DNA of 64,000 nt from Acidovorax sp. A1169 (GCF_030704685.1 NZ_JAUZDX010000028.1:1-64000); one strand, 5' to 3'. Positions 1 to 9,066 are shown, counted from the stretch's first letter. Numbers and translations: made by a program. Notes: generated from the sequence alone by a model not told the origin.

Positions 1-491
1 CATAAGGCGTCAAATGGCCCCATCCATAGCAGCACTGGTAGAAAATGCAGGTCAGTGCGGCGGGATAGGGCTGGCCCGTATACTCGTAAACTGTTTCCAC
101 ACAGCCTCTGCCCAAAGCGGCCGTTCCAGCGGATGGAGCTCGACGTGCCGCGCGCACTGCACCTGTGGCCGATAGACGCCTGTGGATCGACGAGGTCCAG
201 CTCTCCTACTTCCTGCAGGGAGATCGTGATATCGACCAGCGGAGCACGAACGGTGTTCTGGCTCGAAGCGCTTTTTACCCCTATGAAATGCAATGCAGAA
301 GCATCGGGAGTTTGCTGCTGCTGCCGCACAACGGCGTCGTTGAGCTGGGAACGCGCTTGCAAATTTGCTGCACCCGTATCCGCCGATCGAACCAGCGGGC
401 CTTCGCGGCTACCCACAGCTCCTTGCCGAAATGCCCGTGTCACGAGGTCATCGCGGCATGCTGCAAAAATATCACCATCGTCTCTAGTGGG
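1..491 (-). other. Unassigned left edge; stop-free minus frame, product not recognised
   Basis: No gene can be named here. On the minus strand one frame stays open from just after a TAG at 494-492 to the window edge (about 163 codons) without a clear ATG and ribosome-binding site. Its translation is protein-like in places (for example RAPLVDITISLQEVGELDL), but I do not recognise a family. Near the edge another minus frame also looks protein-like (ETVYEYTGQPYP), so this could be a decayed or frameshifted gene. The plus-strand frames here have poor composition and look like shadows. Confidence 0.25.
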
Positions 492-502
492 CTAGATACT
501 GC

Positions 503-2866
503 GTGCGCAATTTCTCTCTCCTTGGCCCCTGGGCGCAACGTGTCTTTTCTTCCGAAGATGGATGGCTGCGAATGCGCCAGGCATGCATCGCCTTTGTTGC
601 GATTGCAGTCGCGTCAATTTGCTTGCTTACCTGGCACCGGTTGCGAGCCGAACAGGAGCTTCTGGACAGCACGGCACAACTCCAGCAGCAAAGTCTTGCA
701 ACCATCATCTCAGAGAACCTCACCCAGGTGATCGATCGTGGCCGGACTGTAGCGGTTGCGGCGCAGTCTTGGTTTGGCGGTGACCATCGAGAGACTGAGC
801 AGCGATTGGCGAGCATGCTGGCCATCGATGACATCTTTCTGAACCTGGCGCTCTACGACACATCACTGCGGCGCATTCACAGTTCGACCCCAGGGGCTGT
901 GGACCCTCTGGATGACGAGCTGAGGGCCGCAGTTTTGCAGCGTGGGCGACCCCGCGCGCCAGCCGATTCGCCCGCTGCCGCCGTGCTGATGTCGGCGCGA
1001 ACCCAAGACAATGCCTGGGCGGTGCCCGTCCTCTTCCCTGTTGCGGATGACATTGGCGCAGGCAAAGGATTTCTCCTCATCACCCTCGACCTTGGATACT
1101 TCCTTGGTCTGTATCGCAACATCGACATTGGTCGCACGGGGGTCATCCATATCCTGGACGCCGACGGCATTGAACTGGCGGAGGCCAGAGCTGAAGGCCT
1201 TACCCATTTAAATAAGCGCCAGAGATTCGAGGAGTTCGTGGCGGCGGTCGGAAGGGATGGCAGTTACGCGGGAGACCTCAGGGGGACAGGCGCTTATTTG
1301 GCGAACGCCCGAAAGGCGGAGCGTGCGCCCTTCATCGTGGCGGTCAGCAAGGAGTTGGCCGAAGTGCGGGCCAGCCACGTGCGCAGCAGCACACGTGTGT
1401 GGTCCTCAATTGCCATACTCGTGAGCGCTTTGATAGCCGCTACGTGGGGCTTGGTCCGGGGGTTTAGACGCCAGCATCAGCTTTTTGCAGCCTTTTTGAA
1501 ATCCAACCGTGAAAACCACTCCCTGATCGCTCAGTTGGAGGCCGGAGAAGCGCGGGCGGTGGCGCTCGCATCCTTTGACCACCTCACTGGACTGCACAAC
1601 CGGCGCCTGTTCAACGAACTAGCGGCCAGCCACCTGGAGGTCGCGCGCAGGAGTCGCAAGCACTATGCACTGGTCTACATGGACTTGGACCGGTTCAAAT
1701 CCGTCAACGACACACTGGGGCACCATGTGGGCGACCGGCTGCTGCAGGCCGTGGCAGAACGGCTCAAAAGTGGCCTGCGCAGCGCCGATATTGTGGGCCG
1801 CATGGGTGGCGATGAATTCGCTGTGCTGCTGACCGAACTGGACTTGGCCGAATCCGTGGACGCCATCGCCACGAAGCTGCTGTACCAACTGAGCCAGCCC
1901 TACCCGGAGCTGGAGGGCCATGAGGTGCAGACCAGTCCCAGCATGGGCATCGCCTTCTTCCCGCGCGACGGGCATGACGTCAGCACCCTGTGCCGAAATG
2001 CCGACTCCGCCATGTACTCGGCCAAACGCCGGGGTCGTGGGTGCTTTTCGTACTACGACGCGGCGCTGCGCCCCCAGACCGACCGGACGTTCCGGCTGCA
2101 GGGCGAGTTGCCGCAGGCCATCGAAAAGGGCGAACTGGTGCTGCACTTCCAGCCCAAAGTGCGGCTGACGGACTACCGCATTGTCGGGTTCGAAGCACTT
2201 GTGCGCTGGGACCATCCCGAGCTGGGCCTTATTTTTCCCGGGGACTTCATCCCCATGGCCGAGGAGTCCGGCCTCATCATCCCGCTCGGGGACTGGGTCA
2301 TGAAGGCCTGCTGCCTCCAGCAGGCCGCTTGGCGCCGGCAAGGGGTGGAGGTGGTACCGCTGGCATTCAACGTGTCGCCCCGCCAGTTGCGTGACTCGGG
2401 GCTTCCCAGGCGCATGGCTGAGTTGTTGTATGACCATGGATTGGGGGCGGGCGATATCGAAATCGAGATCACCGAAAGCTCACTGGTCGAGCCGCTGGAC
2501 ATGGCTATCCAGGTACTGGAAGAACTGCAGCACATGGGCGTGGTGGTCGGGCTCGACGACTTCGGCAGCGGTTTCTCGAACTTGAGCCAAGTGCGCCACC
2601 TGCCCATCAGCAGCCTGAAGATCGACCGCTCCTTTGTCAACGACATCCGCACCAGCAAGGAGGTCGGCGTAATCGTGACCTCCATCATCACCCTTGCGCA
2701 CAGCCTGGGGATACGGGTAATTGCGGAAGGCGTAGAGCTGCTGGACCAGCTGGTCCAGCTCCGGACGGCGGGCTGCGACGAAGTGCAGGGCTACTACCTG
2801 AGCCGCCCCGTGCCCGCGGACGACGCGATCCGATTGATGAACCAGCCAACCATCGTTCCCCAATGA
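503..2866 (+). CDS. Membrane GGDEF-EAL cyclic-di-GMP signalling protein
   Basis: The product is a 787-residue inner-membrane protein for making and/or degrading cyclic di-GMP. A first membrane helix lies at about residues 24-45, then a roughly 250-residue periplasmic sensor region (Cache-like in size; identity inferred) and a second helix at about 299-320. The GGDEF domain follows (FDHLTGLHNRR near 358; intact GGDEF at 435-439), then an EAL domain (intact EAL at 564-566, then DDFGSGFSNL, EGVE and QGYYLS). Both active-site signatures are present, so either activity is possible. The start is a GTG at 503; an ATG at 572, just before the first helix, is an alternative. The stop overlaps the start of the next gene (ATGA), so the two are translationally coupled and the sensor may work with that binding protein. 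Confidence 0.93.
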   Translation: MRNFSLLGPWAQRVFSSEDGWLRMRQACIAFVAIAVASICLLTWHRLRAEQELLDSTAQLQQQSLATIISENLTQVIDRGRTVAVAAQSWFGGDHRETEQRLASMLAIDDIFLNLALYDTSLRRIHSSTPGAVDPLDDELRAAVLQRGRPRAPADSPAAAVLMSARTQDNAWAVPVLFPVADDIGAGKGFLLITLDLGYFLGLYRNIDIGRTGVIHILDADGIELAEARAEGLTHLNKRQRFEEFVAAVGRDGSYAGDLRGTGAYLANARKAERAPFIVAVSKELAEVRASHVRSSTRVWSSIAILVSALIAATWGLVRGFRRQHQLFAAFLKSNRENHSLIAQLEAGEARAVALASFDHLTGLHNRRLFNELAASHLEVARRSRKHYALVYMDLDRFKSVNDTLGHHVGDRLLQAVAERLKSGLRSADIVGRMGGDEFAVLLTELDLAESVDAIATKLLYQLSQPYPELEGHEVQTSPSMGIAFFPRDGHDVSTLCRNADSAMYSAKRRGRGCFSYYDAALRPQTDRTFRLQGELPQAIEKGELVLHFQPKVRLTDYRIVGFEALVRWDHPELGLIFPGDFIPMAEESGLIIPLGDWVMKACCLQQAAWRRQGVEVVPLAFNVSPRQLRDSGLPRRMAELLYDHGLGAGDIEIEITESSLVEPLDMAIQVLEELQHMGVVVGLDDFGSGFSNLSQVRHLPISSLKIDRSFVNDIRTSKEVGVIVTSIITLAHSLGIRVIAEGVELLDQLVQLRTAGCDEVQGYYLSRPVPADDAIRLMNQPTIVPQ

Positions 2867-3738
2867 TTCAATCCATTCGTAAACTGGCGCTAGGTTGCCT
2901 CGTTGCTTACGGTGGCGCTGCCGCTAGTGCTCAAGGCTGCGATGACCCCTCGGTCATTCGCTTTGCATCGATTCCAAAGTCAGCGGGGACGGAGCAGCCG
3001 CAGATTTTGCGTCCTTTGATGAAGGAGTTGGAGCGCGTGCTGCAAAAGCGCGTGGAAGTCGTGCGCACCAACTCGTATGCAGCGGTGGTCGAGGGTCTGC
3101 AGGCTGGCAATGTCGACCTAGCCGAACTCGGGCCAGCATCGTATGCATTGTTGATGGAACGCAACCCGTACGTCACCGCCTTCGCTGCTCTGTCTGACCG
3201 CAAGCTAGGTGGTTCTCTGGAGCTTGGCGCGTACCGATCGCTTTTGATCGTCCGTGCAGACAGCGGCTTAAAGTCCATCAAAGATTTGAAGGAAAAGTCC
3301 CTCAGTCTGACGGACCCTTTGAGCACCTCAGGCGCATTGATTCCAATGCAAGCAGTTCAAAAGTTGACTGGCCAGAGCATAGAGAAATACTTTGGTCGCG
3401 TCACGTACGCAGGGTCGCACCTGCGCGCTATCGAAGCGCTGCAGAAAGGCCTCGTTTCCGCAGCATTCGTATCCAGCGCACGCCTGGATGAACACCGCGC
3501 TCAGAAAAGCCGCTCAGCCATCGAGATAAGGGTAATTTGGGAGTCCCCCCTGATTCCCAACGATCCGTTTGTCTACCGCAGCAACCTGTGCAGACCCCTC
3601 GTCGAAAAGATTCGCCAGGTCTTTTTTGACGCATCGCCCGCCTTGCAGCCGATGTTCGAGGAGTTGGGAGGGAGGCGGTTCGTTCCTGTATCCGATGCAG
3701 ACTACCAGGCCGTACGGGAACTGATGCGTACTCGTTGA
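2863..3738 (+). CDS. PhnD-family phosphate/phosphonate-type periplasmic binding protein
   Basis: The product is a 291-residue exported solute-binding protein. It has a basic N-terminus, a hydrophobic core and a probable signal-peptidase site at about ASA-QG (residues 22-24), followed by a PhnD-type fold (RFASIPKSAGTEQPQILRPL, later NVDLAELGPASYALL and DPLSTSGALIP). Family members bind phosphonate, phosphite or phosphate for ABC import, but no permease or ATPase is adjacent. It overlaps the GGDEF-EAL gene by 4 bases. Such orphan binding proteins can present a ligand to a membrane sensor, so I infer it feeds a phosphorus signal to the upstream cyclase/phosphodiesterase. The ligand cannot be read from sequence. 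Confidence 0.88.
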   Translation: MIQSIRKLALGCLVAYGGAAASAQGCDDPSVIRFASIPKSAGTEQPQILRPLMKELERVLQKRVEVVRTNSYAAVVEGLQAGNVDLAELGPASYALLMERNPYVTAFAALSDRKLGGSLELGAYRSLLIVRADSGLKSIKDLKEKSLSLTDPLSTSGALIPMQAVQKLTGQSIEKYFGRVTYAGSHLRAIEALQKGLVSAAFVSSARLDEHRAQKSRSAIEIRVIWESPLIPNDPFVYRSNLCRPLVEKIRQVFFDASPALQPMFEELGGRRFVPVSDADYQAVRELMRTR

Positions 3739-3943
3739 CGCGCGGGTGCAGGGGAAACACACGAACACGCTGCCCTGATAAGGTGGCACCCCCCCCGCGC
3801 CAAGACAGGGCGATGACAAAGCACCAAAAAATAGGGCAAACCCCAGGTCATTGAATTGCAACAAATTATTTCCACAATGGACTCGAAGTCTCCTAGATGG
3901 GTAGGGGCAGCCCGGCTCAACAACCGATGGCAAGGAAGTCTCC

Positions 3944-5086
3944 GTGGGAATTTGTTCAGGTCGCAGACAGTTGGTGCGCTATGGGGTTGCAGGCATTGCC
4001 GCGTCAGCGACGGGGTGGACGGCCACAGGCAACGCAGCAGAGCCCGATGCCCTGGTGGTCACCCAGGTGGTCGACATGTCGCCCCAGCAGCAGGACGTGA
4101 GCCGGGACTTCGTCGCCGGGTCCAAGGCGGCGTGGCAGACCCTCAACATCAAGGGAGGCCTGCGCGGCAAGAAGGTCCAGCATGCGGTGGTGGAAACCGA
4201 TGGGTCAAGTGCTGCGGTAAAAAGTGCATGGAACGCCGCTGTGGCGGACCCCCGCTGCATTGCCATTTCCGGCAGCGTGGGCAGCGCCGTCTCCGAGCAG
4301 TTGTCTGCCCTTCAGGCGTCAGCAGCAAGTGGCAAGGCGCTCCCCATCGTCGCGCCCTGGCTGCACAACCCGACAGACAAAGGCAGCCGCGATGGCGTGT
4401 TCGACATCTTCGCTGGCCAGCACCAGCAGGTCGAATTCGCCGTGCGCTCGCTGGCCATCATGGGCGTGCCCCGTGTGGTCACCATCTTCTCCTCCGCACT
4501 GTACGAACAGCAGTCCCGAAGCCAAGTGGAGAAAGCTGCGAGTGCCACACGCATCGCCGTTGACTACGTGCCCGCAACCGAGCTCAGCGGGGGCGGCTAC
4601 AAGTACCGGCCAGATGTGCCGGTGGTACTGTTTCTGGGTGGCACCCTGGAACTGCACGAATTCATCACGAAAATGGCCATGCCGGCCGGCCGCCAGTGCT
4701 ACGTCATCGCGCTGGCGGACGTCAACCTGCAGGTGCTGGCGCAGATGTCCAAAATTCCAAGCCAGATATCGGTGGTAGCCACGCAGGTGGTGCCACCGGT
4801 CACCTCAGGCACGGCCGTGGTGCGTGAGTACCGCGAAGCGCTGAGCCGGCTGTTCGACGAAGAGCCCACACCGCAGGGACTGGCAGGCTTCATTGCGGCA
4901 AAATTCACCGAGGCGGCCATTGCGCGATCGGCCCAGCCCTGGAGCCGGTCCTCCCTGCTTGCCACGCTCAGAAGGCAGGAAGACAGCGACCTGGGTGGGT
5001 TCAATGTGCTCTTCAACAAGGGCATGCGCATCAGCCAGTATGTGACCCAGACCGTCATAGCGAGGGACGGGCGGGTGCTGCGGTAG
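3944..5086 (+). CDS. LivJ-type periplasmic binding protein, twin-arginine-like signal
   Basis: The product is a 380-residue type I periplasmic binding-fold protein of the branched-chain amino-acid receptor type (Peripla_BP_6). The GTG start at 3944 is favoured by AAGGA about 7 bases upstream. The N-terminus carries GRRQLVRYGVAG followed by an Ala-rich stretch ending in NAAEP, which resembles a Tat signal. The mature part shows typical elements: DFVAGSKAAWQTLN, the ISGSVGSAVSEQ loop, PIVAPWLHNP and VRSLAIMGVPRVVTIF. No transporter genes accompany it, so as with the PhnD-type neighbour a sensory role is possible. Substrate unknown. Confidence 0.82.
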   Translation: MGICSGRRQLVRYGVAGIAASATGWTATGNAAEPDALVVTQVVDMSPQQQDVSRDFVAGSKAAWQTLNIKGGLRGKKVQHAVVETDGSSAAVKSAWNAAVADPRCIAISGSVGSAVSEQLSALQASAASGKALPIVAPWLHNPTDKGSRDGVFDIFAGQHQQVEFAVRSLAIMGVPRVVTIFSSALYEQQSRSQVEKAASATRIAVDYVPATELSGGGYKYRPDVPVVLFLGGTLELHEFITKMAMPAGRQCYVIALADVNLQVLAQMSKIPSQISVVATQVVPPVTSGTAVVREYREALSRLFDEEPTPQGLAGFIAAKFTEAAIARSAQPWSRSSLLATLRRQEDSDLGGFNVLFNKGMRISQYVTQTVIARDGRVLR

Positions 5087-5173
5087 AGAGGGAGCCAGAC
5101 CGTTGCAATGCTCTCTGAAGATTTGAGTCCGGTGACCGTTTGCCTCCTGCAGGTGCGGTGTTTTGGAGATTTG

Positions 5174-5671
5174 ATGTCAGATGCCCATGTGGTCGTTTTT
5201 GTGTCCCAGCGCAATTCGTTTCGAAGCGTTCTCGCGCGTGCATGCCTGGAGCATGTAAGCAAGGGCCGGTTCAAGGCCTACTCCTGCGGCAACCCGGCCA
5301 GGTTGGCGTCCGAACCTCACGAGCTGGCCCTGCATGCGATCCGTGCCGCTGGCATTCCACTGCGACCAGACAAGCAACACGACTGGAACGAGTTTGCGCG
5401 CCTGGGCGTGATGAAGGTGCAGTTCGTCATTACCATGGACGAAACTATCCAAGACTTGACGCCCAAGTGGAGCGGCCAACCGGACACCGCTTTGTGGGCC
5501 TACCCTGACCTGGTGGGGGGGACAACAGGTACCCAAGACCTGCAGCGGGCAGCAAGTGTCATGCTGTTGTCTCTGCGCCGCCGCCTGGAAATTCTTTCCA
5601 GCCTGCCACTGGCCCACGGGGATCGCACTGCCCTGCGCCACGATGTCAGGGATCTGAGCTATCTCGCTTGA
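5174..5671 (+). CDS. Low-molecular-weight phosphatase/ArsC-fold protein lacking the catalytic Cys
   Basis: The product is a 165-residue protein. I start it at the ATG at 5174, preceded by GGAG 5 bases upstream, because the fold begins there; a longer frame from 5108 adds 22 unlike residues. It matches the LMW protein-tyrosine phosphatase/arsenate reductase fold through its P-loop region (VVVFVSQRNSFRSVLARACL) and following AYSCG segment. The family needs Cys-X5-Arg; here the Cys is Ser (S-QRNSF-R), which should abolish the thiol-based reaction but could leave oxyanion binding. A second such protein with the same change lies just after the phoB-like gene. Likely a binding or regulatory pseudophosphatase (inference). 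Confidence 0.8.
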   Translation: MSDAHVVVFVSQRNSFRSVLARACLEHVSKGRFKAYSCGNPARLASEPHELALHAIRAAGIPLRPDKQHDWNEFARLGVMKVQFVITMDETIQDLTPKWSGQPDTALWAYPDLVGGTTGTQDLQRAASVMLLSLRRRLEILSSLPLAHGDRTALRHDVRDLSYLA

Positions 5672-5773
5672 AGCCGTTTCGGGCGACTACCTGCGCGACT
5701 GCCTATTCCATATTCCAGCATTGGGAATCCCCTTCCATTCGACAGACAGTCAGCATGGGTTTACGCTTGATCC

Positions 5774-6475
5774 ATGAGACTTCTACCCCGCGTCTTGATC
5801 GTCGATGACGAGCCCGCGATCGCGGAATTGATTTCCCTGAATCTAAAGCACAACGGGTTTACTCCGGCCTGGGCTGAAGATGGCGAGTCGGCCCAGCGGG
5901 AGCTTGATACCGAATTGCCGGATGTGATCCTTCTGGACTGGATGCTGCCAGGCGAAGACGGCTTACTTCTCGCCCGCAAATGGCGCGGCGACCAACGCAC
6001 CAGAGGCGTCCCTATCGTGATGCTCACAGCTCGGAGCGGCGAGTCTGACAAGGTGGCCGCCTTGGATGCCGGTGCAGACGACTACATCACCAAGCCGTTT
6101 TCCACCCAGGAATTGCTGGCCCGCATCCGTGCTGTCATGCGGCGTAATTTCTCCGATCCAGCCAGTGGAAAACTTACCGTCGGAAATCTCACCCTCGACT
6201 TGGCTACTCATCGCGTCACCTTCAATGGCAAGCAGTTGAGACTTGGGCCCAGAGAGTTCAAGTTATTGCACTACTTCATGACGCACGCAGAGAGAACCCA
6301 TACCCGGTCGCAGGTGCTGGACATGGTCTGGAGTGACGATGCGCTCATCGAAGAGCGCACCGTCGACGTCCACGTGATGCGGCTGCGCGAGGCGTTAGGA
6401 GAGGCTGGCGCCATGATCGAAACCGTGCGTGGCACTGGTTACCGCATCACTACAGATTCCCAGCCGCGAATGTAG
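5774..6475 (+). CDS. phoB: PhoB-type phosphate-regulon response regulator
   Basis: The product is a 233-residue OmpR/PhoB response regulator. The receiver domain (about 1-125) has the acidic pair VDDE, phospho-acceptor Asp55 in LLDWMLPGEDG, the switch Thr in MLTAR and the conserved Lys in ITKPF. The C-terminal winged helix has the PhoB-like LGPREFKLLHYF and EERTVDVHVMRLREAL and ends RGTGYRI. LDWMLPG with this recognition region is typical of PhoB, which activates phosphate-starvation genes. No phoR, phoU or pst gene is nearby, so this may be a second PhoB whose kinase lies elsewhere. It is framed by two Cys-less LMW-phosphatase homologues, suggesting modulation by them (inference). I saw no convincing Pho box. 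Confidence 0.88.
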   Translation: MRLLPRVLIVDDEPAIAELISLNLKHNGFTPAWAEDGESAQRELDTELPDVILLDWMLPGEDGLLLARKWRGDQRTRGVPIVMLTARSGESDKVAALDAGADDYITKPFSTQELLARIRAVMRRNFSDPASGKLTVGNLTLDLATHRVTFNGKQLRLGPREFKLLHYFMTHAERTHTRSQVLDMVWSDDALIEERTVDVHVMRLREALGEAGAMIETVRGTGYRITTDSQPRM

Positions 6476-6518
6476 ATTGCTGCGGACGTCACCAGCATCA
6501 AGTTTCCAATCACCGACC

Positions 6519-7031
6519 ATGAGCCCAGTGGCGAATGTTTTGTTCGTATCTGCCGAAAACGCCGCCCGCAGCCAGTTGGCAGAGGCGTGCCTGCGCCATA
6601 TTGGCAAAGACCAATTCAACGCCTTCTCGTGCGGTGTGCCAGGCAAAACGGCGACCACTGTGAGCCCAGTGGCGCTGGAGGTGCTGCATCGCGCAGGGAT
6701 GCCCATTGCGCGGCTTGCACCCAAGAGCTGGGAGCAGTTCCTCGCGCCCAACGGTACACGCATTGACATTGTCGTAGCGCTCGACGGCGAAACCGTGCAC
6801 AGCCACCCGACCTGGCCCTGGCGGGCGCACACTGCGCGGTGGGTCTACCCGCCGTTACTGCATACCCTGACGCCGGTATCCAACCGAGTGCAGCAGGCAG
6901 AGCAAACGCTGCATTCGTTGCGCCGCCGTGTCGAGCTCGTCGTCAACCTGCACACCAGCGGCAAGCTGCGGCGCCACTACTGGCAAGGCGTTGGCGATGC
7001 GTCGCCGAAGGGCGCGTTGTCTGCCGATTGA
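6519..7031 (+). CDS. Second LMW phosphatase/ArsC-fold protein, catalytic Cys replaced by Ser
   Basis: The product is a 170-residue paralogue of the protein at 5174-5671. The ATG at 6519 (MSPVANVLFV) is chosen because the fold starts there; a longer frame from 6429 would overlap phoB. The P-loop reads LFVSAENAARSQLAEACL, matching the family pattern C-x-x-N-x-x-R-S with Ser for Cys. The Asn, Arg and following Ser that shape the oxyanion cradle are kept, and NAFSCG follows as in active homologues. Its paralogue keeps the same residues. A conserved cradle with a lost nucleophile argues for phosphate or arsenate binding rather than catalysis (inference). Confidence 0.82.
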   Translation: MSPVANVLFVSAENAARSQLAEACLRHIGKDQFNAFSCGVPGKTATTVSPVALEVLHRAGMPIARLAPKSWEQFLAPNGTRIDIVVALDGETVHSHPTWPWRAHTARWVYPPLLHTLTPVSNRVQQAEQTLHSLRRRVELVVNLHTSGKLRRHYWQGVGDASPKGALSAD

Positions 7032-7101
7032 CAGGGCAGTAAGTCTTCTGGGGGCTGCCTACAGACTGCTGCCTGCCTATGACAAAAAGAAGGGAAACCC
7101 C

Positions 7102-8607
7102 ATGGAAGGCGAATTCAAGTTCCACATTGACGAGAGCCAACTGGCTGCGCTGCGAGCATCTGCCCACCTTGGTGACGCGACCACTGTGAGGCTGGAGGCG
7201 CGGTACTTCGATACCAAGGACGCTGCGCTGTCGTCGCGCGGCATCGCATTGCGCCTGCGCAAAGAGGGCGACGAGTGGGTGCAGACCGTGAAAGCCCGGG
7301 GCGATGGCCCACTGGACCGGGAAGAGCACAACGTACAGGTCGACGCACCATCCCCTTCGGTGCAGCCCGAGCTGCATGCGGGCACAAAGGCGGGCAAGCG
7401 GCTGCTTGAGGCGCTGGACAGCGCTGAAGGCCCACTGGAAGAAACCTACCGCACCGAGATCGACCGCGCCATACGCAACCTGCAGTTCGATGGCGGCATG
7501 GTTGAGTTGGCGCTGGACACCGGCAAGATCGTCGCCCACGGCGGTACCGAACACGAGAAGCAGGCAAGTGTGTGCGAGCTGGAGCTTGAACTCAAAGAGG
7601 GCCCCGTAACCGGCTTGGTCGAAGTGGCCACCCAGTGGGCGTCCAAGTACGGGCTGGTTGTGAACACGGTTTCCAAGGCCGAGCGCGGCGAGCGGCTGCT
7701 GGCGGCCGGGTGGGGACGGCCAGCAATCAAGGCCCGACCCATGGTGGCGCCAAGCGGCACGCGCAAATTCCTCAAAGGACCAGCGCTGCAGCGCGCCGCC
7801 GTGGCCAACTGCCTGGCGCAGATTCTGGGCAACGCCAGCGAAATCGTCGAGGGCTCGGATGATGAAACCCATGTGCACCAGCTGCGCGTGGGCATTCGCC
7901 GGCTGCGCACCGTGCTGCGGGAGCTGGATGCGCTGGCCCCGGGCGCTTACGACCCTGTCTGGGAGCAACCACTGGTGGAGGTCTTTCGCCGCCTGGGAGA
8001 ACTGCGCGACCGCGACCAGGCGGTGCAAACCATCGGCGCGGAGCTTTTGGAAGCAGGCGCTCCATCGGTTGATGCGCCGCCGCAGGCCACCACGGCGTCG
8101 CCGCTGGAAATCGTGCGCTCGCCGGCCTTTCAGGGCACGCTGATCGCCCTCATGGGTTTTACTGCGCACCCTGCCGACAGCGAGGCTCCCGACCTGGCCC
8201 AGGCGTCTCTCGGAGCCCGTGGCACACGCAAGTACCTGCACCAGCGCTTGCGCACGCTGCGCAAGAAGGTGCACAAGGGCGCGGGCAGGTTTGAAGCCCT
8301 GTCCGTCGATGACCAGCACAGCGTGCGCAAGCGCCTCAAACGGCTGCGGTTTCTGGCGGAGTTTGCTGCACCAGCGATCCAACGTGAGGCCGGCGATTTC
8401 CTTGAAAGCCTGCAGCCCGCTCTCTCCGCACTCGGTCGGCTTAACGACGAACACGTGGCAAGCACTCTGTACCGCGAGATGGCAGACAAGGATCCCAAGG
8501 CCTGGTTCGGCGTGGGCTGGTTGGCGGCAAGGCGCGAGGCCTCCGTCAAGGCAACAAAGAAGGCGCTGGCCAAGATGCAGCGTGCGCCACGTATGCGCCG
8601 TGTCTGA
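7102..8607 (+). CDS. CYTH-CHAD protein (triphosphatase-like, polyphosphate-associated)
   Basis: The product is a 501-residue protein. The ATG at 7102 has AAGGG upstream and begins the domain directly (MEGEFKFHI). Residues about 2-205 are a CYTH triphosphate-tunnel domain with alternating charged residues (EARYFDTKDAALSSRGIALR and VQTVKA). Residues about 220-500 are a CHAD helical domain with conserved His and basic residues (DDETHVHQLRVGIRRLRTVL and LKRLRFLAEF). E. coli YgiF has the same arrangement and hydrolyses inorganic triphosphate; CHAD domains bind polyphosphate. It closes the phosphorus-themed group and probably handles polyphosphate or tripolyphosphate, though the YgiF-like activity is not proven by sequence. 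Confidence 0.88.
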   Translation: MEGEFKFHIDESQLAALRASAHLGDATTVRLEARYFDTKDAALSSRGIALRLRKEGDEWVQTVKARGDGPLDREEHNVQVDAPSPSVQPELHAGTKAGKRLLEALDSAEGPLEETYRTEIDRAIRNLQFDGGMVELALDTGKIVAHGGTEHEKQASVCELELELKEGPVTGLVEVATQWASKYGLVVNTVSKAERGERLLAAGWGRPAIKARPMVAPSGTRKFLKGPALQRAAVANCLAQILGNASEIVEGSDDETHVHQLRVGIRRLRTVLRELDALAPGAYDPVWEQPLVEVFRRLGELRDRDQAVQTIGAELLEAGAPSVDAPPQATTASPLEIVRSPAFQGTLIALMGFTAHPADSEAPDLAQASLGARGTRKYLHQRLRTLRKKVHKGAGRFEALSVDDQHSVRKRLKRLRFLAEFAAPAIQREAGDFLESLQPALSALGRLNDEHVASTLYREMADKDPKAWFGVGWLAARREASVKATKKALAKMQRAPRMRRV

Positions 8608-8624
8608 CGCGACCGGGTAGCCTG

Positions 8625-8900
8625 CTATCTGGTCTGTGCGATCAACTCGCGGTCAATTCCGTTTTCCGCGCAAAGCTCCGAGAGATCATTCATCGCAGCC
8701 TCCAGATGCCCTTGGGTGAATGTGAGTTCTGCCACTAGGACATCTTCGCGTTCATCGACCAGCACCCGGATGCTTCTGTCACCGTCCAACGCGCGCCAGA
8801 CGGTGATTGCGCTGAGCGCATCCGTGGCTGCGCTGGCCTGGGACTTGATGGGCGCTCGGGCGGCTCGGATGAACCTGAATGATTGGGAAATGTTTCGCAT
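8625..8900 (-). CDS. Small hypothetical protein
   Basis: This minus-strand frame encodes 91 residues from an ATG at 8900 (MRNISQSFRF); an upstream start at 8936 is possible. The translation is balanced and acidic toward the C-terminus (LVDEREDVLVAELTFTQGHLEAAMNDLSELCAENG), which looks like a real folded protein rather than a shadow. No family is recognised. It converges on the CYTH-CHAD gene with an 18-base gap. The ribosome-binding site is weak. Confidence 0.4.
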   Translation of the reverse strand: MRNISQSFRFIRAARAPIKSQASAATDALSAITVWRALDGDRSIRVLVDEREDVLVAELTFTQGHLEAAMNDLSELCAENGIDRELIAQTR

Positions 8901-9066
8901 CTTGATCGATGTTCGGCCAGCTGCCACCGCATCCAATGGTTGGACTGAGTGGTACTGCCGCCAATGCTACGAAACCTTTTAGACGTCACTGTGTCGGGCA
9001 TAGAGATTCCACTCTGCCGAGGAGAATGGACGCAGGAGTGACTCAAAGCAAGCGTCAAAGATACCG

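Noticed and set aside
5672..5773. Pho box before the phoB-like gene
   Set aside because: I looked for two CTGTCAT-type half sites 11 bases apart and found only partial matches (for example ACAGACAGTCAG), too weak to report.
8716..9058. Three other overlapping small frames around 8,716-9,058 (plus and minus)
   Set aside because: They overlap the better-composed minus frame at 8625-8900 and have no supporting start signals.
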